Translations under genes and position numbers: made by a program
Shown here: piece after piece, positions 7,322 to 15,333 of the stretch
How the letters are laid out: each line of letters opens with the position of its first letter
How positions within the stretch are numbered: position 1 is the stretch's first letter
Notes under the pieces: generated by a model
The model's database searches: none
What the model was told of the DNA's origin: nothing
What the model saw: the letters and a program-made list of their open reading frames with translations, nothing else
From: Candidatus Delongbacteria bacterium
GTDB lineage: Bacteria > Delongbacteria > UBA4055
NCBI GenBank assembly: GCA_016938535.1
Contig: JAFGUL010000133.1
Location: 1-24,081, forward strand
Direction of reading: 5' to 3'
DNA length: 24,081 bases

Positions 7322-8467
7322 ATGGCAAAAAGAGATTATTATGAAATACTGGGCGTCGATAAAAACGCTACAAAAGAAGATATCAAGAAGGCTTACAAAA
7401 AACTTGCCTTGAAATTTCACCCCGATAAAAATAAGGGTGACAAAGAATCCGAAGAGAAATTCAAAGAGGTCGGAGAAGCCTATTCCGTTCTTTCCGATGA
7501 CGATAAAAGAGCGAGATATGACAGATTCGGGCATGATGGTTTGAGAGCCGGAGCCGGCGGAGGAGGAGGGTTCGATTTCAGCGGATTCGATTTCGGAGAC
7601 GCGGAATCTATCTTCGAGCAGTTCTTCGGCGGGGGATTCGGAGGCAGGACATCGAGAAGAAGATCCGGAACTTCATCAAGAAGAGGAAGCGATCTTCAGA
7701 TAAACATTAAACTCACTCTTGAAGAAATTGCAAAAGAGACTACCAAGAAAATAAAGATAAATAAGTTCGTTAAATGTTCGGCTTGCAGCGGAACCGGAGC
7801 TAAGAATGCTTCCTCAGTACGGAAATGCTCCACCTGCAACGGAACCGGGGAGGTCAGAACTGTCCAGAGATCCATTCTTGGACAGTTCGTAAATGTATCA
7901 CCCTGTCATGCCTGCGACGGACTTGGAGAGATCATAACCGAAAAATGCTCTGTCTGCTCCGGAGAAGGAAGAGTGCGTGAAGATAAAACGGTTTCTGTTA
8001 CAATTCCTGCAGGTGTCAGAGAAGGTCAGTACCTGACTCTCAGCGGAGAAGGAAATGCCGGTAAAAGAGGCGGACAGCCCGGAGATCTGATAGTCATAAT
8101 CCAGGAAAAAGAGCATAAATATTTCGACAGGGACAGAGAAAATCTTTACTATAACCTTCAGCTGAGCGTGGCAGAAGCTGCTCTCGGGGCAGAACTTCAG
8201 ATCCCTGTGATCGACGGAAAGGTTAAACTCAAGATCGCACCCGGAACACAGCCGGGAAAAAAACTGATGCTGAAGGGAAAAGGACTTCCTGTGCTCAACG
8301 GATACGGGAACGGCGATATGATCGTGAAAATAAATGTCTGGATACCTGAGAAGTTATCAAAAAGATCGAAAGAACTTTTTGAAAGCCTTAAAACCGTGGA
8401 TGATATTAAGCCTAAAGCATCAGAAAAAGGTTTCTTTGAAAAAATTAAAGACAGATTTTTTGAATGA
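7322..8467 (+). CDS. dnaJ: DnaJ, Hsp40 co-chaperone
   Basis: DnaJ delivers unfolded proteins to DnaK and stimulates its ATPase. The 381-residue protein is a complete type I Hsp40. It has a J-domain (1-70) with HPD at 33-35, a Gly/Phe region (about 73-105), and a zinc domain with four CxxCxGxG repeats (first Cys at 152, fourth repeat at 209-216: [32 protein letters not shown]). Two beta-sandwich substrate domains follow. The C-terminus, [13 protein letters not shown], is typical. AAGGCGG about 11 bases ahead of the ATG serves as ribosome binding site. Its stop overlaps the ATG of the ComEA-like gene (ATGA), which makes the chaperone pair co-translated with an unrelated envelope gene. Confidence 0.97.
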   Translation: MAKRDYYEILGVDKNATKEDIKKAYKKLALKFHPDKNKGDKESEEKFKEVGEAYSVLSDDDKRARYDRFGHDGLRAGAGGGGGFDFSGFDFGDAESIFEQFFGGGFGGRTSRRRSGTSSRRGSDLQINIKLTLEEIAKETTKKIKINKFVKCSACSGTGAKNASSVRKCSTCNGTGEVRTVQRSILGQFVNVSPCHACDGLGEIITEKCSVCSGEGRVREDKTVSVTIPAGVREGQYLTLSGEGNAGKRGGQPGDLIVIIQEKEHKYFDRDRENLYYNLQLSVAEAALGAELQIPVIDGKVKLKIAPGTQPGKKLMLKGKGLPVLNGYGNGDMIVKINVWIPEKLSKRSKELFESLKTVDDIKPKASEKGFFEKIKDRFFE

Positions 8468-8880
8468 ATGACCTGAAAGGAAAAAATAAGACAGACATTT
8501 ACCGCAGAACTTTCAACGGATCGGTATTTCTTCTGGTGATTCTTTCGGTTGTTCTTTTTTCCAGAACATCGTTATGCTCAAAGCAAAACGACACTTTGAC
8601 CGATATAGTTGTCATTACTGAGAATTTACAGGATTCATCGGAAAATACAGAGCAAAAAAACATAATAAAACAATTGACTGTAAGCAAAAATCTTGTTAAT
8701 ATAAACAGTGCTTCGGTCGAAGAGCTGACCGTGCTCAAGGGTATAGGGATAACAACTGCCGAAAAGATCGTAAGATACAGGACTGAGAACGGCGGTTTTA
8801 AGTCTGCTGAGGATCTTATGAAAGTTAAAGGAATCGGACCTTCAAAATTCTCCGCAGTGAAAGATTTAATAGATATTTAA
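8464..8880 (+). CDS. comEA: ComEA-like helix-hairpin-helix protein, membrane-anchored
   Basis: The 138-residue protein has one membrane helix or uncleaved signal at residues 19-37, a polar linker (38-75), and a ComEA-type double helix-hairpin-helix domain at 77-138. The start [20 protein letters not shown] and the second hairpin [18 protein letters not shown] are classic for the family. ComEA binds double-stranded DNA outside the inner membrane during natural competence, though short ComEA-like proteins also occur in bacteria not known to be competent. It overlaps dnaJ by 4 bases and is followed after 19 bases by a bitopic protein with a pilin-like N-terminus. The family call is firm; a role in DNA uptake here is inference. 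Confidence 0.85.
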   Translation: MNDLKGKNKTDIYRRTFNGSVFLLVILSVVLFSRTSLCSKQNDTLTDIVVITENLQDSSENTEQKNIIKQLTVSKNLVNINSASVEELTVLKGIGITTAEKIVRYRTENGGFKSAEDLMKVKGIGPSKFSAVKDLIDI

Positions 8881-8899
8881 AATTAAAATGGAGTTATCA

Positions 8900-10396
8900 A
8901 TGCGTTTCAGATCAAAAAAAGGCGGAATGATTTTAAAGATCCTTTCTGTCATTGCATTTATCCTTCTTATACTTTCGATCGAAGTACCTAGAAGAGCATG
9001 GAATGAACAAGCCAAGAGGACTGATTTGGCCCGTAAAAGAATGATCGAGATGTCTGACTGCGAGATCGTTTACCTTCAGGAGAAAGGTTCGTTCAGCAAG
9101 GATCTAAAAGCTGTTTATGATTTCGCTTCCAATTTCGATTCACTTATGGTGAGCAGACCTGACATTGACATCGAGATACTTGACATCGACACAACTAAAA
9201 TCAGAGTATCTTTCACTCAGGTAAAGCATTTCAAAGATCTTGAAGTTGTCCCTAAAGGCGGGGATCTTGACAATATAGAAGAAAAAGGTAAGTTCACTTC
9301 TTATCTTGAAAGCGTCGGTTGTCCTACGGCATCGCTGATAATGGATTCGGATGCTGAAGAAATAGAAATGCTGCTCAAAGGAGAAACGCATAAGGATCAT
9401 TACAGATGGCTGAAAGAAAAATTTTATAAATCCTCCGAGAACGAAACTGAAAAACTCTTCAACGCAGGTAAAGATATTTCTGTAACCCTTCAACTCAGAA
9501 ACCCGAATCTCGGTTTGAAATCCTATAATGTTCATCTTTCAAGCAGATCAAACATTCTCGCAGTTGCAAATTATAAAGGCGAAAAAGATATTTTCTGGGA
9601 TTTTGTTTCCAAAGATCAGATCAGTATTGAAATAGAAAAAGACCAGACACCTGAAGTTCAGAATGTGAATATGGCCAGATATGTCTTCCCTGATTTTGAA
9701 ACAGATAAAACACCTTATTTATGCCCCAGTACTCTCGAACAGTTTAAGGTGAGTTTCAATCTTAGCGCTCAGGTCGGTATGAATATCACCTTTCTGAAAG
9801 AAGGCATGAAGAATTTTGATGCGATTACAAAAGATAAAGATGTAGTTAAACTTGCCGACAATCAGATACTTTCAAATTATTACCTGAACACGATCAGACT
9901 GAGAGCTGAAAGAAATGTTGCAGATTTCGTAAGAGAATATGAGATGGACGGAGATTCGACTTATTCGTCTGATGAACAGAAGACCGAGCTCTTCAAAAAA
10001 TTCTTTGCTGAAAGGATGAAAGACTTCGTTGAAAAAGAACCTTTAAAAGACGAACTCAAGAAAACTATAGATTCTCCTGAAGATGAAAGCGAAAAAAGAT
10101 TTTCCGAGCAGGAAAGATTCAATCTTCTCTTCGCCGCAAATCCCGGCGCATCTGTTTCTGAAGAGATGAAGAAAGAAGAAAACAGAGAAGCTCTTTCCAT
10201 GATATCATGTTTCTACAGTACTGAGATCCTTAAGGTTGATACTGTAAGTGTTAAGATCGAATCACCCATTGATGAGAACAGTGATTTCAAGGGATATTCC
10301 AGAAACATCCTCCAGAAGAAATTTTTGTTTGGCATAGACGATGATAAGAATGCAGGATATGTTGACAACGGAACACCTAGCTGGAGAAACGAGTAA
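8900..10396 (+). CDS. Uncharacterised bitopic protein with pilin-like N-terminal region
   Basis: No named family was recognised. The ATG at 8900 is chosen because GGAG (8890-8893) lies 6 bases ahead of it; an ATG at 8888 would put that site inside the gene. The product has 498 residues. A short basic start with KKGG is followed by one membrane helix (about 10-29), then an amphipathic segment with the rhythm LARKRMIEMSDCEIVYLQEKGSF. This resembles the N-terminal helix of pilins and pseudopilins, where Y-x3-G-x(F/Y) closes the helix, but the conserved Glu at mature position 5 is missing. The rest is charged, with beta-rich and then helical parts, and probably lies outside the inner membrane. 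It is last in the grpE-dnaJ-comEA transcript, ahead of a terminator. Confidence 0.7.
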   Translation: MRFRSKKGGMILKILSVIAFILLILSIEVPRRAWNEQAKRTDLARKRMIEMSDCEIVYLQEKGSFSKDLKAVYDFASNFDSLMVSRPDIDIEILDIDTTKIRVSFTQVKHFKDLEVVPKGGDLDNIEEKGKFTSYLESVGCPTASLIMDSDAEEIEMLLKGETHKDHYRWLKEKFYKSSENETEKLFNAGKDISVTLQLRNPNLGLKSYNVHLSSRSNILAVANYKGEKDIFWDFVSKDQISIEIEKDQTPEVQNVNMARYVFPDFETDKTPYLCPSTLEQFKVSFNLSAQVGMNITFLKEGMKNFDAITKDKDVVKLADNQILSNYYLNTIRLRAERNVADFVREYEMDGDSTYSSDEQKTELFKKFFAERMKDFVEKEPLKDELKKTIDSPEDESEKRFSEQERFNLLFAANPGASVSEEMKKEENREALSMISCFYSTEILKVDTVSVKIESPIDENSDFKGYSRNILQKKFLFGIDDDKNAGYVDNGTPSWRNE

Positions 10397-10430
10397 TTCC
10401 AACTTCTCTGACTGAGTGTTAGACTGTAAT

Positions 10431-10470
10431 AAGGGGTTGTTTTCAATATTTTGTTCTCAACCCCTTTTTT
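10431..10470 (+). terminator. Rho-independent terminator after the grpE-dnaJ-comEA operon
   Basis: The perfect 9-bp stem AAGGGGTTG (10431-10439) and CAACCCCTT (10458-10466) encloses an 18-base loop and runs directly into further T residues to 10470. It lies 34 bases after one stop codon and only 25 bases before the next gene's preferred ATG. Confidence 0.75.
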
Positions 10471-10495
10471 CATAACCTAAATGCGGGAGTATCGG

Positions 10496-11881
10496 ATGTT
10501 TTATGATATTGTTATACACCCATCACGGATCGAACTTGTTCACAGGTATTTTTCTCCGGAGAAAAATGTTCTAGAATCAAAAAAACTGGGTTATACGGAT
10601 ATTGATTTTAAATTCGGGGTAAAAACTGTTGAGGACGGTGAAAATTACGGAGCTGTAAAAAAAGTAATTGAAGACCTCCTGACACCATATAAAGAAGAAT
10701 TTAACTGTGTTAATATCATCCCTCCCGTTACATTTTTTCAGTTCAAAGAATTCCCGTGCTCGAATGAGAATGCAGGATTTGATGAATATATATCATGGGA
10801 AGCTTACCAGATGGCTACCGATGTTCCCGAGCATTATAAATTCGGTTTTTTATACGAAGAGAAAGACAATTCTGTTTTCATCAGTCTTGTAAGAAAGAAA
10901 GTTTACTATTATTTCAGGAATCTTCTTCACGAGATATTCCCCGAAGGGATCGATATGAAACTTCTTTCATCCTACAGATCTCTCTCGGACAGAGACCATA
11001 TTATAGAAATATCAAAAGATCTCGTAACACCCTTCGCATCTGCAGCATCGAAAGAAACTGCCGTTGCACCTGTATCAATTGATGATGAGCCCAGAAAGAA
11101 GAAATCTGTCATGCCTGTTTTTGCAGTTATCGTTATACTTGTCCTGACTGCCGCTGCTCTTTATATTCTCAAACCGGGATTATTTAAACCTGCAGATGTA
11201 AAAGAAACTGCCGCCGCTGAAAATACTGTCAGTGAGACTTTGACTGAAGAAATACTTGAGGAAATACCTGAAGAAGAACCTTCTGCTGAAATAACAGCTG
11301 TAGGAACTGAGGTTGATATAGATACGGTTGCCGTCACTGATCCGGCAGTTGAAGAAGAAACAGAAGAACCTGCCGAAATCACCGCTGAAGAAGTGACTGA
11401 ATCAGAACCTGAACCGGAGCCTGAACCTGAACCTGAACCAGCTCCTGTAATAGAAGAAAAAAGACCTCCGAGTTTCTGGGAGACAATCTCACTTCTGTCA
11501 AACTTTGAATCAGACTCAATTCTTTTTGAATCCGGTTCAGTTACGGTCTTTCTTGCCGGGGCAGGATCTCTTGACAAAATTCAGAAGATCGACGAAACAG
11601 GAAGTTTTATGTATGATGTTTCCGGTAACAGCGTCAGGATAAGTCATGATTCATTCAATTTCAATAAATACGGAACAACTATCAACAGGAACAATTTCAT
11701 TGACATAAAGAATGAAAACTACCTTCTGTTCGCAGATAACACATACACTACTTACAAGATAAAGTCTCAGGAAGACTTCAAAACTCTTTTTGATGACCTC
11801 GCTAAAAAAAGGGTAGAATTCAAATCTTTCAGGATAGTAGTAAAAGAAAATATTTATTATTTCACGGCTGATTTTGATTAA
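10496..11881 (+). CDS. PilM/GspL-like bitopic protein with Glu-Pro linker
   Basis: The start at 10496 is set by GGGAG (10485-10489) 6 bases ahead; the ATG at 10481 would place it inside the gene. The 461-residue product has a cytoplasmic domain (1-205) whose patterns (NIIPPVTFFQFKEFPCSN, then YISWEAYQMA) recall PilM and the actin-like part of GspL, but the nucleotide-binding glycine motif is not evident. A basic RKKK precedes one membrane helix (about 209-226). An acidic Ala/Thr/Glu linker with six to seven Glu-Pro repeats (about 305-318) follows, then a C-terminal domain of about 140 residues. GspL and PilM-PilN modules share this inside-helix-outside plan. The family link is inferred from weak patterns. 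rsmD overlaps its end by 8 bases. Confidence 0.6.
   Translation: MFYDIVIHPSRIELVHRYFSPEKNVLESKKLGYTDIDFKFGVKTVEDGENYGAVKKVIEDLLTPYKEEFNCVNIIPPVTFFQFKEFPCSNENAGFDEYISWEAYQMATDVPEHYKFGFLYEEKDNSVFISLVRKKVYYYFRNLLHEIFPEGIDMKLLSSYRSLSDRDHIIEISKDLVTPFASAASKETAVAPVSIDDEPRKKKSVMPVFAVIVILVLTAAALYILKPGLFKPADVKETAAAENTVSETLTEEILEEIPEEEPSAEITAVGTEVDIDTVAVTDPAVEEETEEPAEITAEEVTESEPEPEPEPEPEPAPVIEEKRPPSFWETISLLSNFESDSILFESGSVTVFLAGAGSLDKIQKIDETGSFMYDVSGNSVRISHDSFNFNKYGTTINRNNFIDIKNENYLLFADNTYTTYKIKSQEDFKTLFDDLAKKRVEFKSFRIVVKENIYYFTADFD
11405..11446 (+). repeat. Tandem 6-base repeat encoding (Glu-Pro)n
   Basis: About seven copies of the hexamer GAACCT, with variants GAACCG, GAGCCT and GAACCA, encode a rigid Glu-Pro spacer in the PilM/GspL-like protein. 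Such linkers often span the periplasm (compare TonB). Copy number may vary between strains through slippage without changing frame. Confidence 0.8.
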
Positions 11882-12446
11882 CATTACAGGCGGAAATCTA
11901 AAAGGAAGGATCATCAGATCTCTGAAAGCGGAAGGTCTCAGGCCGACCACATCTTTTTTCAGGGAATGGATATTCAATGTTCTTAATAATATAACAGACA
12001 TTGAGGATTCGGTCGTACTGGATCTTTATTCAGGAACAGGCGCGGTCTCTTTCGAATTTATTTCAAGGGGAGCTGTCTCCGCACTTCTAATTGAAAAAAG
12101 CAGAACCCTGACAGACCTTACCAAAAAGAATATTGAAACACTTAAAACAAGCAATGTTACGGTCATCTGTTCCGATTCCGCCGATTTTCTCAGAAAACTT
12201 TTTTCAAAAGGTCATAAGATCCCATACAATGTTATTTTCATGGATCCCCCGTATGAAAAACCCGAATTAATTGATGAATCTCTTTCTTTAATAACTTCAA
12301 ACTCAGATCTTTTGCAGGATGAAACCTGTATTATAGTAGAATCATCGAAAGATAAAGTCTTGAATTTCGGCGACAGTTTAGTTATTTTTAAAGAGAAATT
12401 ATCAGGTGCAACAAAAATGTCAATTCTCAGGAGTGGTCTTTGTTAA
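11874..12446 (+). CDS. rsmD: 16S rRNA (guanine966-N2)-methyltransferase RsmD
   Basis: RsmD methylates G966 of 16S rRNA during 30S assembly. The 190-residue product has the family's opening, ITGGNLKGRIIRSLKAEGLRP followed by TTSFFREWIFNVL, the SAM-binding motif VLDLYSGTGAVSFEFISRGA (about 48-67), and the catalytic DPPY at 124-127. Length is usual. The best start is TTG at 11874, overlapping the stop of the upstream gene by 8 bases; no ATG is available before the conserved GG-x-L-x-G motif, and no clear Shine-Dalgarno sequence precedes it, so translation probably depends on ribosomes finishing the upstream gene. Its own end overlaps the HDOD-GGDEF gene by 7 bases. Confidence 0.9.
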   Translation: MINITGGNLKGRIIRSLKAEGLRPTTSFFREWIFNVLNNITDIEDSVVLDLYSGTGAVSFEFISRGAVSALLIEKSRTLTDLTKKNIETLKTSNVTVICSDSADFLRKLFSKGHKIPYNVIFMDPPYEKPELIDESLSLITSNSDLLQDETCIIVESSKDKVLNFGDSLVIFKEKLSGATKMSILRSGLC

Positions 12447-13924
12447 ACGCAAGGCAGAATATCAAAGAAAATGCAAGATCGTTCATACCGGAAGAGCTTG
12501 TGGAGCTTATTAATATTTCAGTCGAAAGAAGGATAACCGAAGAAGATATTTTAAAATTGATATCATACAGCGATACTTATGAAAATTCAGTTGTTGAATT
12601 TCTTAACAGGAACAGACAGCTCAAGATCAATTCTTTTAAAGAAGCTCTCGGCATTTTCGGCCCCGAACACATTTCATTTGTGCTTTTGAATATATTGATG
12701 TTCGAGCTTACCGGAGTCAATGAGATCAATGAACTTAGAGATCTGTACGAAATGCAGATATTTACTGCCTCATCCGGCTATATCATCGCAAAAGAGAGCC
12801 GTATCCAGTATCCTCATCTTGCCTATATTTCGGGAATGCTTTCAAATATAAGTTATTTTTATCTGGCCAGATTTCATCCGGCCGAACTGAAGAAACTTCT
12901 GTCCAAAGATAAGAACATGGTCAAAAGAATGACCTTCGAATGGGAAACTTTCGGGCTCGATCACGCGGAAATGTCTTATCTTATCCTCGGATCTGTTGGA
13001 GTTCTGCCTGAGATATACAATCCTGTCAGGTATCATCACCAGAAAAATCTTCAGGAGAATATCGGGGCCGACCATATTAAAGATCTTTCTCTTGCCCTCT
13101 ACTTCGGATCGATGCTGACGAATATGTTCTATGAAGATATGTCCATCGTGACCGATTTCAGAAAAGACATTAAGAACATGATGGAGATAAATTCAAGACA
13201 GCTGGAAAAAATTATTGACGGTATAATCGATAATTTTAAGGACACTGCTGCTTCATCGGGATTGAAAGATCTGTCTTTCCCGGGATATTTTAAGGTCATA
13301 AGCTGGTTTGACACAAAACTTTCAATCCTTAACTCTCAGATGGAGTTCGCGAACAAGAAAAATCAGGAGCTCAATCTCCAGAACTCGAAATATCAGAAAG
13401 CTCTCGAGGACAACAATAAGAAACTCGTAGGCATAGCCCTGACTGATCCGCTGACGGGAGCATTCAACAGAAGATATCTCGATGAGAGACTTCACGATGA
13501 ATTTCTTAAGGCAAAAAGGTATAATCAGACTTTTATTCTGATCTCCTGCGACATAGACCACTTCAAGGTAATTAATGACACTTACGGCCATGCTTTCGGG
13601 GACACTGTTCTTGTAAAAATTGTTCAGATCATTAAATCAACTATAAGAAAAACTGATTATATTTCCCGTACGGGCGGCGAGGAATTTGTCGTAGTCTGCC
13701 ATTCGTCGAACGAACTTGGAGGAATAATAATCGCAGAAAAAATGAGAAAGGTAATTGAAAGCACGGTTTTTAAATACGAAGAGAAAACTGTTCCTGTCAC
13801 AATGAGTTTCGGAGTCGCTAAATATTTCCCTGAAGTCAAATCAGCGGAAGAACTTATAAGAATTTCAGACGACAGGCTCTATGCCGCAAAAAACGGCGGA
13901 AGAAATAAGGTAGTCTATAAATAA
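12440..13924 (+). CDS. HDOD-GGDEF diguanylate cyclase
   Basis: The C-terminal part (about 333-494) is a GGDEF domain that makes cyclic di-GMP from two GTP. The metal/substrate segment CDIDHFKVINDTYGH and the active-site GGEEF (412-416) are intact, and RKTD lies five residues before GGEEF, which is the inhibitory I-site RxxD, so product feedback is expected. Residues about 15-245 look like an HDOD domain (SFKEALGIFGPEHISFVLLN, with RYHHQ near 212), a non-catalytic relative of HD phosphohydrolases. A short coiled coil (about 295-332) joins them. No membrane helix is seen, so the protein should be cytoplasmic. TTG at 12440 is a convincing start, with AGGAG (12429-12433) 6 bases ahead, inside rsmD. 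The input signal is unknown. Confidence 0.88.
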   Translation: MLNARQNIKENARSFIPEELVELINISVERRITEEDILKLISYSDTYENSVVEFLNRNRQLKINSFKEALGIFGPEHISFVLLNILMFELTGVNEINELRDLYEMQIFTASSGYIIAKESRIQYPHLAYISGMLSNISYFYLARFHPAELKKLLSKDKNMVKRMTFEWETFGLDHAEMSYLILGSVGVLPEIYNPVRYHHQKNLQENIGADHIKDLSLALYFGSMLTNMFYEDMSIVTDFRKDIKNMMEINSRQLEKIIDGIIDNFKDTAASSGLKDLSFPGYFKVISWFDTKLSILNSQMEFANKKNQELNLQNSKYQKALEDNNKKLVGIALTDPLTGAFNRRYLDERLHDEFLKAKRYNQTFILISCDIDHFKVINDTYGHAFGDTVLVKIVQIIKSTIRKTDYISRTGGEEFVVVCHSSNELGGIIIAEKMRKVIESTVFKYEEKTVPVTMSFGVAKYFPEVKSAEELIRISDDRLYAAKNGGRNKVVYK

Positions 13925-13959
13925 TAAAACTGACCAATGACTGAAATTACGGTGAACTT

Positions 13960-15327
13960 ATGAATATATTAATAGTCGGAGGCGGTGAACTCGGTTCTGT
14001 GATAGCCGGTCATCTCACATCCGAAAAACATAATATCACAATTATCGAAAAATCGGATCTCGCCGCAAAAAAGCTCAGCGATGAACTTGATGCTTATGTC
14101 CTTACAGGAAGCGGCACGGATGTAAATGTGCTGTCAAAATCAAATCTTGAAAAGACAGAACTTTTTCTTGCGCTCACAAATGACGATAATGTAAATATAG
14201 TGGCGTGTAATATCGTAAAAGTCCTGAGTCATTATAAAGCCTATACCATAGCTAAAGTAGAGAATGCGCTGCGTTATTTTTCCAACCCCCTTCTCTCTCA
14301 TAAAGATCTCGGCATTGACCATCTTATAGCTACAAAACTTTTATCCATAAATAAAATTTCCGCTCTGATCGAAGCTCCCGAAACATTTGAAAATATATTT
14401 TTTCACGACAACGGCATAAAAATCGTCGGGGTTAATATTAAACCTGAATTCAAAGGGATAGATATTCCTGTGCGGGAACTTGTTTTGAGAAATAAAAAAT
14501 GGAATAAGCTCAGGATCGTAGCTATAAACAGAAATAATAAAACCTCAATACCCAACGGGGACAGTTTAATTAAACCCTTCGACAAGATTTATATCGCCGG
14601 AAAATCCGAGACCCTGAATGAACTCGTCAGATCAGAATTCCCTATCGAGATCAACCTGAAAAAGATCATAATATTCGGAGGCAACAGGATCGGGAAGGAA
14701 CTTGCCCTCAGACAGTCGCGGCTCAACAGGAAAGTTACTCTTGTCGAGGATAACGAAAAAATCTGCGAACAGCTTTCACGGGATCTTGAAAATGTGCTGA
14801 TAGTCAAAGGGACTGGAACGAACCCTAGTGTTCTGTCTGAGCTCGATATGAAAGATGCCTATGTGGTATGCGTAACAGAAAACGACGAGCAGAACATAAT
14901 CAGCGCCGTACTCGCAAAAAGAAGCGGAGCTTTTAAGGCTGTATGTAATATAAGCAATATAGCAATAAGTTCGATAATAAATGAACTGCGGGATATAGAT
15001 TCGGTCTTCTCTACAGAAGATCTTGCCCTGTCGGAGATACTGACATTCTGCAGCAGAGGAGAAATACTGACAGTACATCCCATTCCCAACCTGAGAGCTG
15101 AAACCATTAAGATCAGGATCAGAGAAAAGCTCCCGATCATAGACAAACAGATAAAAGATATAAAATTTCCGAAAGAAATGATCATTGCCGCAATTGTAAG
15201 GGATGAAAAGATAATTATTCCGCACGGGAACGATGATCTGAGAATAAACGATCTGGTGATACTTTTTATACTTCCGTCAGCTAAAAACGCCGCTAAAGAA
15301 ATTTTCTCGGCATCAGGCAGGAGTTAA
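13960..15327 (+). CDS. trkA: TrkA, NAD-binding regulator of potassium uptake
   Basis: TrkA forms the cytoplasmic gating ring of the Trk potassium transporter and binds NAD(H) and ATP. The 455-residue protein has the full tandem layout. The first RCK-N domain carries GGGELG near residues 7-12 and an acidic strand end IIEKS, followed by a first TrkA-C domain (about 145-225). A second RCK-N has IIIFGGNRIGKE near 235-246 and LVEDNEK, followed by a second TrkA-C (about 370-450). Length matches E. coli TrkA. GGTGA lies a few bases ahead of the ATG. trkH follows after 6 bases, so channel and regulator are made together. The gap to the upstream cyclase gene is only 35 bases and shows no terminator. 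Confidence 0.95.
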   Translation: MNILIVGGGELGSVIAGHLTSEKHNITIIEKSDLAAKKLSDELDAYVLTGSGTDVNVLSKSNLEKTELFLALTNDDNVNIVACNIVKVLSHYKAYTIAKVENALRYFSNPLLSHKDLGIDHLIATKLLSINKISALIEAPETFENIFFHDNGIKIVGVNIKPEFKGIDIPVRELVLRNKKWNKLRIVAINRNNKTSIPNGDSLIKPFDKIYIAGKSETLNELVRSEFPIEINLKKIIIFGGNRIGKELALRQSRLNRKVTLVEDNEKICEQLSRDLENVLIVKGTGTNPSVLSELDMKDAYVVCVTENDEQNIISAVLAKRSGAFKAVCNISNIAISSIINELRDIDSVFSTEDLALSEILTFCSRGEILTVHPIPNLRAETIKIRIREKLPIIDKQIKDIKFPKEMIIAAIVRDEKIIIPHGNDDLRINDLVILFILPSAKNAAKEIFSASGRS

Positions 15328-15333
15328 GTCAGT

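Noticed and set aside
11161..11577. A 138-codon minus-strand frame with Ser-Gly repeats
   Set aside because: It is the antisense of the Glu-Pro hexamer repeat in the PilM/GspL-like gene; no start signal and no independent support.
14776..15225. Two long minus-strand frames opposite trkA
   Set aside because: Both are antisense shadows of the conserved second RCK domain of TrkA.
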